From NCBI GenBank assembly GCA_964492615.1, contig CAZBKZ010000001.1:109469-173468 (forward strand): DNA of 64,000 bases, written 5' to 3'. Below are positions 1-6,550 of the stretch, one piece after another. The notes beneath the pieces are model-generated. The model ran no database searches. It saw only the letters and a program-made list of their open reading frames with translations, and had not been told where the DNA came from. Source of the stretch: JAABTH01 sp964492615 (GTDB lineage Bacteria; Bacillota; Dethiobacteria; DTU022). Every line of letters starts with the position of its first letter. Within the stretch, counting starts at the first letter, position 1. A program made the position numbers and the translations under genes.

Positions 1-154
1 TTATTACACTTATGCGCAGATCTTTCGCCAGGGCCCGGATAGAAGGCAGCAGATCGCCTTCGGACAACTCTCCGGATAATATGCAATTCTTGATTTGAGT
101 ATATATTTGCTCATAGATCGGCAGCCTGCTGGCGTTACTTATAACAATATCCAA
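1..154 (-). CDS. GntR-family (YtrA-type) transcriptional regulator, partial
   Basis: Seen: reading leftward from a TTG at 154, preceded by AAAGGAGG, the frame stays open to the window edge for 51 codons. It encodes LDIVISNASRLPIYEQIYTQ and continues with IKNCILSGELSEGDLLPSIR and a helix entering ALAKDLRISV. Known: this is the winged-helix start of GntR regulators (x-P-I-Y-x-Q-I, then G-x-L-x-x-G-x-x-L-P-S-x-R). The very short lead before the DNA-binding domain is typical of the YtrA subfamily, which usually controls ABC transporter genes. Inferred: the effector part and any partner genes lie outside the window. The AT-rich palindromic tract just upstream is a likely autoregulatory site. Confidence 0.85.
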   Translation of the reverse strand, partial: MDIVISNASRLPIYEQIYTQIKNCILSGELSEGDLLPSIRALAKDLRISVI

Positions 155-176
155 CTAAACGCCTCCTTTAGTAATC

Positions 177-208
177 TGTATATATACACTATACACAGTA
201 TATACACA
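177..208. promoter_or_regulatory. AT-rich palindromic operator/promoter of the YtrA-type regulator
   Basis: Seen: the tract contains the perfect palindrome TGTATATATACA (177-188) and a further GTATATAC (198-205), separated by ACTATACACA, immediately upstream of the regulator's ribosome site. Known: YtrA-type GntR proteins bind GTG/GTA...TAC/CAC inverted repeats next to their own genes. Inferred: combined promoter and autoregulatory operator. No binding data are available from sequence alone. Confidence 0.45.
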
Positions 209-303
209 TTTCTGCCTGTCGTCAATACTGAAATCACTAAATTTCTATACTTATTTATTGTTAAACTGGGGTTATTATCGATTGCCGGGGGTAAAAGCCC
301 GGA

Positions 304-528
304 TTATCTTATAATTAAGCCTTCTATACAGCGTGCTTCCCATTCATTATCAGTGATCCAGCCATGCTTTACATCCCAATCACTATCCAGACCACAACTC
401 ACTATTGCCTGTGCCATTGAAGCACAGGCCACTATGGTTAAACAGCTATTTTCAAGATTTCCCACCGCGTAATTAATGCCTTTGGCAGGGTTTAAAGCCC
501 CGCTGAAATCTACACCGCAGACCTGCAT
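304..528 (-). pseudogene. Short DUF429-like (RNase H-fold) N-terminal fragment
   Basis: Seen: a 74-residue frame begins MQVCGVDFSGALNPAKGINYAVG after a GGGAGGG ribosome site and ends at a TAA. Known: V-x-G-V-D-F-S-G-A-x-x-P-x-K is the opening strand and loop of DUF429 proteins, which normally run to 200-300 residues. The rest of the fold is missing, and the residues after about 45 do not resemble the family. Inferred: a decayed remnant; a genuine small protein cannot be excluded. It is an orphan between a GntR regulator and a dehydrogenase. Confidence 0.4.
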
Positions 529-666
529 ATTTCCATTCCCTCCCGGAAAGCTGGTTTTCCTTTCAAAGCCCCGATATAACCTTTAATTCAGGCAATAATC
601 CTCACGCCCGGTAATTGACAACGGAACAGTAAATAAGCTTATAATGTTGCCCCCCTGGAGGCTTGA

Positions 667-1572
667 TCAGCTGATCCGGTCAAACAAATATTTTGTGTGT
701 TCAACAGCAGACTCGAATTCCCGTCCGTTTTCACCGGACAGCATACTATTGATATGCCTGTCGATAAATTCCACATTAAGGTTTTCATCTCTGCTGCACA
801 GAACACCGGGCCCTTCCACAATTCGTGCTGTGCTGAAATATCCGCCCCCCGCAGTAAATATTTTACCGCTTACATTGCAGCGTTCGGAACTAAGCCAGGC
901 AACAAGCGGGGCAATATATTCCGGTTTTAACTTTTCCATCAGCTCCGGGGGCATTACTGTGGCAGTCATGCGAGTCCCGGCATTGGGCACAACTGTATTA
1001 GCCAAAATATTGTAGCGCGCTCCTTCGATCTTCAGGCAGTTCATCAACCCTACGATACCCATTTTTGCCGAACCATAGTTTACCTGCCCAAAATTTCCGT
1101 ACAAACCGGTTGTTGATGCCGTAGAAACAATTCGTCCATATTTTTGTTCTTTCATATGAGTAAAAGCTGCCTTTGTGCAGTAAAATGTTCCATCAAGGTG
1201 GACAGAAATAACATTGTTATGATCTTCCGGGTCCATTTTCGGCAAGCTTTTATCTCTTAATATACCGGCATTGTTAACCAGGATGTCAATTTTACCAAAA
1301 TGGTCAACCGCTTTTTGAATGATACCGTTCGCTCCCTGCCAATCGGCAACACTATCATCAGAAGCAACAGCCTCACCACCGGCCCGGGTGATCTCTTCAA
1401 CCACCTTTTCAGCTGAGCTTTTATCATTACCGCTGCCTTCAAAAGTAACACCCCGGTCATTAACCACAACTTTTGCGCCAAGAGCGGCTAACTGTACAGC
1501 ATAAGCCCGGCCTAAACCTCCCCCGGCTCCGGTTACTACGGCAACCCGTCCAGTTAAACTCAGGCTGGTCAT
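667..1572 (-). CDS. SDR-family 3-hydroxyacyl-CoA dehydrogenase-like oxidoreductase
   Basis: A 301-residue classical short-chain dehydrogenase. Seen: the nucleotide-binding turn T-G-A-G-G-G-L-G (residues 14-21), NNAG (100-103), and the catalytic Ser153, Tyr166 and Lys170 in S-x12-Y-G-S-A-K. Known: the opening TGRVAVVTGAGGGLGRAYA followed by L-G-A-K-V-V-V-N-D is characteristic of the dehydrogenase domain of multifunctional enzyme type 2 and its bacterial relatives, which oxidise 3-hydroxyacyl-CoA with NAD(P). About 50 residues follow the usual SDR end, as in that subgroup. Inferred: a cytoplasmic beta-oxidation-type or other hydroxyacyl dehydrogenase; the substrate is unknown. It appears monocistronic. 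Confidence 0.85.
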   Translation of the reverse strand: MTSLSLTGRVAVVTGAGGGLGRAYAVQLAALGAKVVVNDRGVTFEGSGNDKSSAEKVVEEITRAGGEAVASDDSVADWQGANGIIQKAVDHFGKIDILVNNAGILRDKSLPKMDPEDHNNVISVHLDGTFYCTKAAFTHMKEQKYGRIVSTASTTGLYGNFGQVNYGSAKMGIVGLMNCLKIEGARYNILANTVVPNAGTRMTATVMPPELMEKLKPEYIAPLVAWLSSERCNVSGKIFTAGGGYFSTARIVEGPGVLCSRDENLNVEFIDRHINSMLSGENGREFESAVEHTKYLFDRIS

Positions 1573-1854
1573 ATAAACACTTCCTTTCGCTGTTTAAGAT
1601 CATACTTTTTTTCACTTTAAATATTTACAGTCATGATAGCACTAGCAGCTAGCCTCTGCAAACAGAAAACTTCACCCTGCCGATCGCTTCAAAACCTTGA
1701 CCGCTGAAGCCCCTGAAGTTAAAATGCATATTAGATATTCAATGAACAGACTTCAATCTAATCTTACTTAAACCGCTTTGCCATGAAACATAAACAGTAG
1801 AATTAAGTGACATATATTTTATTATAAGGAAAACTTAACTACGAGGTTTATCCA

Positions 1855-2955
1855 ATGGAAAAAGATTTTCGTTTTAACTTGCAGGAAACAGCCGGAGCGC
1901 TTGGAGATTACGGGACCCTTCTGCCTATCGTACTGGGCGTTGCCATAGTATCTGACATAAATCTTTCGCACATACTATTTTTCTTTGCTGTTTTTTATAT
2001 CGCCACCGGCATATATTATCGGCTGCCTGTACCTGTTGAACCGATGAAAGCAATGGGAGTTTTGGCTATAGCGGGCGGGCTGAGCGGCGCTGAAGTTGCC
2101 GGAGCCGGAATAACAATGGGCCTCATCCTGCTTTTACTGGGCCTTACCGGCAGCATAGAGATAATTAAAAGATATATCCCTGCATGTATTATCCGGGGCA
2201 TCCAGCTTGGCCTGGCTTTAATTTTGATGAAACAAGCTTTCGCTTTTATTATTGACGACTGGCAACTCGGCCTTATTTCGTTGATAATTGTCCTCTTTTT
2301 TACCTTTGCTCCTCTTCTAGACATATCCGCCCTGGTGGTATTTGCTCTCGGTCTCAGTGTGGGTATCTATTATTACGGCCTCCCGGAAATCACCCTGTTT
2401 TCCTTGCCTTCCTTAATAATCCCTTCCGGTTTGGAACTGTGGCGAGGGTTTATCTACGGCACCATACCCCAGCTTCCCCTGACTTTAGGCAATGCGGTTT
2501 TGGCAACATCACTGCTGGTTAAAGACCTTCTGGACAGAGATGTCCCCGAGAGAAAGCTGGTTTTCAGTATGAGCATAATGTGCCTGGTTTCAACGCCGTT
2601 CGGCGGATTCCCAATGTGCCACGGAGCCGGTGGTCTGGCAGCCCAGTACCGCTTTGGCGCCCGCACCGGAGGTTCTAATCTAATATCCGGGGCAATCCTT
2701 CTTATTGTTGCCTTATTCTTTGCTGCGCCCAACCTGGTTCATTTGGTTCCATACGGCGCACTTGGCGCTCTCCTCTTTTTTTCCGGAATCGAACTGATCA
2801 GAAGCGCAATCAGAACGGAAAACTACTTTTTTACTGGGATAACTGGACTTCTGGCACTTCTTTTCGGTATAACCATTTCTTTTGCAATAATGCTGACTCT
2901 ATATTGGATCCGGGATTACTGGCAAAAAAAGTATTCACCCGGGCAAATATCTTGA
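1855..2955 (+). CDS. MOT1-type molybdate/sulfate transporter
   Basis: A 366-residue polytopic membrane protein with 10 or more hydrophobic segments. Seen: near the start E-T-A-G-A-L-G-D-Y-G-T-L-L-P, then Y-R-L-P-V-P-V-E-P-M-K-A-M, and later P-M-C-H-G-A-G-G-L-A-A-Q-Y-R-F-G-A-R-T-G. Known: these are the conserved blocks of the MOT1 family (related to SulP), whose studied members carry molybdate. The start follows GAGG by eight bases. Inferred: molybdate or tungstate uptake. This fits the neighbouring operon, which opens with a Moco/Tuco-type riboswitch, and the molybdenum hydroxylase at 41 kb. Sulfate cannot be excluded. Confidence 0.82.
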   Translation: MEKDFRFNLQETAGALGDYGTLLPIVLGVAIVSDINLSHILFFFAVFYIATGIYYRLPVPVEPMKAMGVLAIAGGLSGAEVAGAGITMGLILLLLGLTGSIEIIKRYIPACIIRGIQLGLALILMKQAFAFIIDDWQLGLISLIIVLFFTFAPLLDISALVVFALGLSVGIYYYGLPEITLFSLPSLIIPSGLELWRGFIYGTIPQLPLTLGNAVLATSLLVKDLLDRDVPERKLVFSMSIMCLVSTPFGGFPMCHGAGGLAAQYRFGARTGGSNLISGAILLIVALFFAAPNLVHLVPYGALGALLFFSGIELIRSAIRTENYFFTGITGLLALLFGITISFAIMLTLYWIRDYWQKKYSPGQIS

Positions 2956-2979
2956 AATACCTGGTTTGATTGCCCGGGT
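2937..2979 (+). terminator. 10-bp inverted repeat at the end of the MOT1-type gene
   Basis: Seen: ACCCGGGCAA (2937-2946) and TTGCCCGGGT (2970-2979) are perfect complements, with the stop codon inside the 23-base loop. Only a weak T-rich stretch follows. It could act as a transcript end or 3' stabilising hairpin between two convergent units. Confidence 0.4.
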
Positions 2980-3038
2980 ATAAATTCAATCAAAACATAT
3001 TCTACATTTTATTTTTTTGTAGTGAGTGAGCAATTCTT

Positions 3039-3839
3039 CTAGCACGTAGCAACGCAGGTCAAGCGATTAATTTCTTTTATATAAACCAATTTCATTGAAG
3101 TTTTGTATACTGAAGATAAAATATCTTCTTTCATAATTTCTTCCGTGCTACCAAATTGCATAGTACCCTGCCTGTCCAGAATTCCAACTCGATCGCCTAG
3201 CATAATCACGTGATCAGGTGTATGGGTAGTCATTAAAATAGCAAATCCCTGCGACGCAAGATACTTAATCATTTTTACGATGCGGATTTGATTACCAAAG
3301 TCCAAGTGAGCAGTGGGCTCGTCAAATAGTATTACCTGCGGCTGTTGAACTATAGCCCTGGCTATCATTGCCTGCTGTCTTTCTCCACCGCTAATCTCTG
3401 TGTAAGGCTTAAAGGCCAGATGTTCTATACCTAGCTGATCCAGAATATCATGCACCATTTCATAATCATCTTCTTTCGGCTGGGCAAACATGTTCATATG
3501 CGGTGTTCTTCCCATTACTACAAAATCTCTCACCATATAAGGATATGCCGGGTTGTGGGTTTGAGGCACATAACCAATACAACGGGATATCTGTCTGACA
3601 TTCATTTTTTCCATCGATGTGCCATTGATGGCAATTTCACCGCTATCAGGAACCAGCAGGTTAGCAATACAGTTAAGCAAGGTACTTTTACCGGCTCCGT
3701 TGGGACCTAGTATTGAAATAATTTCACCGGGATAAACTGCAAATGTAATATTTCTGAAAACTCTTCCCTCATGAGAATAAGAAAAAGATAGATCTGTAAC
3801 CTCAACTATTGGTTTTCTGCTCTCTCCGCTATTGCTCAT
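3039..3839 (-). CDS. FecE/BtuD-type ABC transporter ATPase
   Basis: 266 residues. Seen: Walker A G-P-N-G-A-G-K-S-T (about 46-54), Q-loop in Y-V-P-Q-T-H-N, signature S-G-G-E-R-Q-Q, Walker B V-I-L-F-D-E-P-T, and the switch H in T-T-H-T-P-D-H. Known: this pattern belongs to ATPases of type II importers for iron-siderophore, B12 or molybdate/tungstate. Its ATG overlaps the permease stop by 4 bp, so the two are translationally coupled. It is the last gene of the operon methyltransferase - binding protein - permease - ATPase. The short tail ends in C-V-A-T-C, which is unusual. Substrate inferred as Mo/W oxyanion or a metal complex from the leader RNA. Confidence 0.9.
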   Translation of the reverse strand: MSNSGESRKPIVEVTDLSFSYSHEGRVFRNITFAVYPGEIISILGPNGAGKSTLLNCIANLLVPDSGEIAINGTSMEKMNVRQISRCIGYVPQTHNPAYPYMVRDFVVMGRTPHMNMFAQPKEDDYEMVHDILDQLGIEHLAFKPYTEISGGERQQAMIARAIVQQPQVILFDEPTAHLDFGNQIRIVKMIKYLASQGFAILMTTHTPDHVIMLGDRVGILDRQGTMQFGSTEEIMKEDILSSVYKTSMKLVYIKEINRLTCVATC

Positions 3840-4217
3840 TGTATATGTTTCCTTTGTTTAAACAGTAGATATATATAAAATGGTGCCCCTATAATACCGG
3901 TAATTATACTGATTGGCAGCTCCGCTGTGGTCAGGGTGCGGGCAATAGTATCAATGATCACCATAAAAGCCGCGCCCATAACCAAGGCAGCCGGCAGCAT
4001 TCTCCTGTTATCAGGCCCTACCAGCATCCTGCCCAAATGAGGGATCACTAACCCTACCCAGCCGATTGTACCTGCCATACAGACAGAACTCGCAGTTAAA
4101 AGCGTTGAACAAATTACAATAACTCCCCTGGTTTGTTTGATATTAAGGCCTAATGATTTCGCTTCATTTTCGCCAAGCGACATAACATTGAGACGGTATC
4201 GGATCAGGAGCAGCACT
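3836..4217 (-). CDS. FecCD-type ABC transporter permease, N-terminus lost in assembly gap
   Basis: Seen: 126 residues of real sequence, from the N-run to the stop, including M-S-L-G-E-N-E-A-K-S-L-G-L-N, the G-x-I-G-W-V-G-L-V-I-P-H-L-G-R coupling region, and R-T-L-T-T-A-E-L-P-I-S-I-I-T-G-I-I-G-A-P-F. Known: this is the C-terminal third of FecCD permeases, normally 320-350 residues. About 200 residues are therefore missing, far more than the 100 placeholder bases allow. An open frame passing through the N-run into the neighbouring gene is an artefact. The permease is coupled by overlap to the ATPase. Confidence 0.88.
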
Positions 4218-4317
4218 NNNNNNNNNNNNNNNNNNNNNNNNNNNNNNNNNNNNNNNNNNNNNNNNNNNNNNNNNNNNNNNNNNNNNNNNNNNNNNNNNNN
4301 NNNNNNNNNNNNNNNNN
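4218..4317. other. Assembly gap of 100 N
   Basis: Exactly 100 N, the usual placeholder for a gap of unknown size. It separates the truncated C-terminus of the binding-protein gene from the truncated N-terminus of the permease gene. From usual family lengths about 0.8 kb is probably missing, so positions to the two sides are not truly collinear. Confidence 0.98.
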
Positions 4318-5207
4318 TTTGGATTAGTAAAAACCCTACCGTTTTTAACCGCATTTATATCAACCCAGGCATCATCAGCAAGAAGCTCCTCATAAAGTTC
4401 GTGCTGAGCAGGACCGCCAATTATAACTACATCGGGATTCAGAGAAAGCACTTCCTCTGCCGTGGCTTCAGTTCCCTCCAGTTCCATAAGAGCGGATGCA
4501 AAGATCCCTCCACCATAGGTAACCCAGTCATTCATAATTGAATCTCCCCTAAAAGTCGCATACAATCCCTGGTTTGATTGACCCTGAATGTAATAAACAA
4601 TCGGTTTATCTTCTTCTGCAATCTCGCCTAGCGCAGCAGAAACTTCTGCAATATTATTGTCCACCATTTCAGACCATTTGGCAGCTTTTATCGCATACTC
4701 TTCCCCTAGAGCATCTCCGAGTATGGCAAATGCCCGCTTCATGTCTTCGTAATTAGCAAACATCAAATTAACAGCCGGCAAGCCTGCATCACGCAGGCTG
4801 ATCGCCAAATCGTTTTGCGGGGTTATAATTAAATCGGGTTTAACTTCCATGAGCTCTTCAACATTGTCAGTTGCAGTAGGAATATCAACAATGTCGGGAT
4901 ATACAAACTGACTCCATGGCAGGCTCTTGGTAAAATCAGTTGTAGCAACCAGCAAATCACCTGCACCCATACATAACATTGCTGCGTTTGAAGCAGGCCA
5001 TAAATTCACAACAGCCTCTACATTGTTTGTTATCTCCACTTCATTACCCGCTATATCGGTAATAATTTTTGTATCCGCTTCCCTCTCTTCTGACTCAACT
5101 AACTCAATCGTTTCATTTTCGGTTTCCACAGCCTGCTGACCGGCACAGCCGGACAGTAAAATAATTGCCATAAGAACAGTAAAGAGCGTAATTACTATCT
5201 TTTTCAT
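4318..5207 (-). CDS. Periplasmic-binding-type substrate-binding lipoprotein, C-terminus lost in gap
   Basis: Seen: signal sequence MKKIVITLFTVLMAIILLSG followed by Cys (lipobox L-S-G-C), an acidic linker, then D-I-A-G-N-E-V-E-I, A-S-N-A-A-M-L-C-M-G-A, V-E-E-L-M-E-V-K-P-D-L-I-I, and late L-S-L-N-P-D-V-V-I-I-G-G. Known: this is the TroA/FepB-fold binding protein of type II importers, acting on the outer face of the membrane. About 296 residues remain; some 60-80 are lost in the N-run. It lies between the methyltransferase and the permease. The ligand is not readable; the operon leader suggests a Mo/W-related substrate. Confidence 0.88.
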
Positions 5208-5262
5208 TTTTATTCCTCCATAATGTTGTGATATTAACCAATCTTATGCAGACCTCATTCAA

Positions 5263-6117
5263 CTAAAATCTTTTATTAGGAGACCACCAGAGGACGAATG
5301 ATTTCGTTTCTCTTCTGAAAGTAATACCTCCTTTATCATTTTTGCTTAGCCACTTGTCACAGTTACTGCAGAAAATATCCATTTCATTTATTTCAATTTT
5401 GCCAAGCAAAGCTAAATCGGCATATGCTTCTTCACAATCAACATAGTCTTTGGTAAAACCATCTGTAACTATTTTTATATTTGGGTCATAACCCAAATCA
5501 TAAACCATGTTGTAAAAAACGTTATAACCCAAACGGCGATCCAAAGGGCGGGGATGATGCATTTCATTAAAGGCCGATGTTCCCCTGAAAAGGTCACCGA
5601 GGATATTAGGGATACAGGGTGAATTAGCCCAGGCGATCATAACCGCGTACTTGCGGGCAAAAGACGTTAATTTTTCAATGTCCTGCATACCCACTGAACG
5701 TGAAGCGATGACAATATCATGCTTTTCCAAGGTCACATCCGGTTCTGCTGTCCGCCAATCGAGAAGCCTGGTCTTTAAGTTGGTAAGTCCTGCTTCCTGG
5801 GCATTTATATCACAATAAAGCAGCATTTTTTCAGAACTATCAACCGCTGTTACGCTTTTACTTTTCCGGGCCATGGGCACTGCAATCCGGCCTGGACCGC
5901 AGCCGACATCAAGGACTGTATCCTCAGACGTCACTTCGAAAGAGTCCAACTGGGCTCCAGTATATTCACGCTCCATAGCTGCCATTTTGAAATACATATA
6001 AGCAGCATCATCCCACATATTGCCATCATCCGGATCTCTTTTTGGAGGTTGGGGCTGGCTCAGTTTAAGCAACTCCGACCAATTAATCAGGGGAGTTTTA
6101 ACTGTTGAATCGTTCAT
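5263..6117 (-). CDS. Class I SAM-dependent methyltransferase, first gene of ABC transporter operon
   Basis: 284 residues. Seen: motif I V-L-D-V-G-C-G-P-G-R-I-A-V-P (about 70-83), acidic motif II V-T-A-V-D-S-S, and a post-motif D-I-V-I-A-S-R-S-V-G. The C-terminal part has P-R-P-L-D-R-R-L-G-Y-N-V-F-Y-N-M-V-Y-D-L-G-Y and two Cys in C-S-N-C-D-K-W. The start has GAGGAGG nine bases upstream. Known: this is a Rossmann methyltransferase; no characterised family is recognised. It shares layout with the methyltransferase at 60.7 kb (LF-N/R...PRP or PLPPGHNEA...N-x-Y-x-x-G/N-Y), and both are the promoter-proximal gene of an ABC importer operon under a riboswitch. Inferred: modification of a metal ligand, cofactor or precursor handled with the transporter. 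Confidence 0.8.
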   Translation of the reverse strand: MNDSTVKTPLINWSELLKLSQPQPPKRDPDDGNMWDDAAYMYFKMAAMEREYTGAQLDSFEVTSEDTVLDVGCGPGRIAVPMARKSKSVTAVDSSEKMLLYCDINAQEAGLTNLKTRLLDWRTAEPDVTLEKHDIVIASRSVGMQDIEKLTSFARKYAVMIAWANSPCIPNILGDLFRGTSAFNEMHHPRPLDRRLGYNVFYNMVYDLGYDPNIKIVTDGFTKDYVDCEEAYADLALLGKIEINEMDIFCSNCDKWLSKNDKGGITFRRETKSFVLWWSPNKRF

Positions 6118-6191
6118 ATGCTTAAACCTCCTCTCTCAATACTCATGACGCTTTTGTTGTAAGCATGCATATAATCTCAGCTCCTTTTCAC

Positions 6192-6229
6192 AAAAAAATA
6201 ATCGCGTTTTCCCATTGGAAAAACGCGAT
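6192..6229 (-). terminator. Riboswitch-linked intrinsic terminator
   Basis: Seen on the minus strand: a perfect 10-bp stem ATCGCGTTTT/AAAACGCGAT (arms 6220-6229 and 6201-6210) with a 9-base loop, followed by a run of seven T. It lies about 75 bases before the methyltransferase start. The loop side CAATGGGA is the exact complement of TCCCATTG inside the upstream aptamer, which would allow switching between a terminator and an alternative fold. Confidence 0.85.
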
Positions 6230-6247
6230 AGTTAACAGAATTAGACT

Positions 6248-6320
6248 ATGCTACCTTCTTTCCACAATGGGAGGCACAACCGTTTCCAGATGTACCCTAA
6301 CGTCTGCTTATCGTAGCCAT
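6248..6320 (-). ncRNA. Moco/Tuco-type riboswitch aptamer upstream of methyltransferase-ABC operon
   Basis: Seen: minus-strand closing helix GCTAC/GTAGC, an inner CAGA...TCTG hairpin, then GGAAACGG, and the block GCCTCCCATTGTGGAAAG. The block GCCTCCCATTGYGGAAAG recurs in the plus-strand leader at 41 kb, upstream of a molybdenum hydroxylase. Known: the molybdenum-cofactor RNA motif controls Moco synthesis, Mo transport and Moco enzymes; forms lacking the P3 arm have been linked to tungsten cofactor. This copy is compact and lacks the long arm seen at 41 kb. Assignment rests on recalled consensus and the shared block, not on a covariance search. Confidence 0.65.
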
Positions 6321-6550
6321 AAAAAGCTTTAGATTAAACAGATCGAAGGTGATTCATATATTTTATATTAACCAACTGTATTATGTAAAACCTTACAAGT
6401 AAACCTTATTCAACGCTAACCGAATAAGTCCTGCTTCTTTGTGTAAATCTAATAATATTATTTTCGCTCGTAGTACGCGTTATAAATTTCTCGGCAGCTA
6501 ATATAACCTTTCTGACAGACTAATAACAAGCTTTAGGATCCTTCCAGTTA

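Noticed and set aside
3836..4354. Frames reading through the N-run on both strands
   Set aside because: Residues across the gap are unknown; the flanking parts belong to two different genes (permease and binding protein), so these were split and marked partial.
6248..6320. SAM-I or other common riboswitch for the 6.2-kb leader
   Set aside because: The SAM-I boxes are absent; the GCCTCCCATTGYGGAAAG block shared with the leader of a molybdenum enzyme fits the Moco-type motif better.
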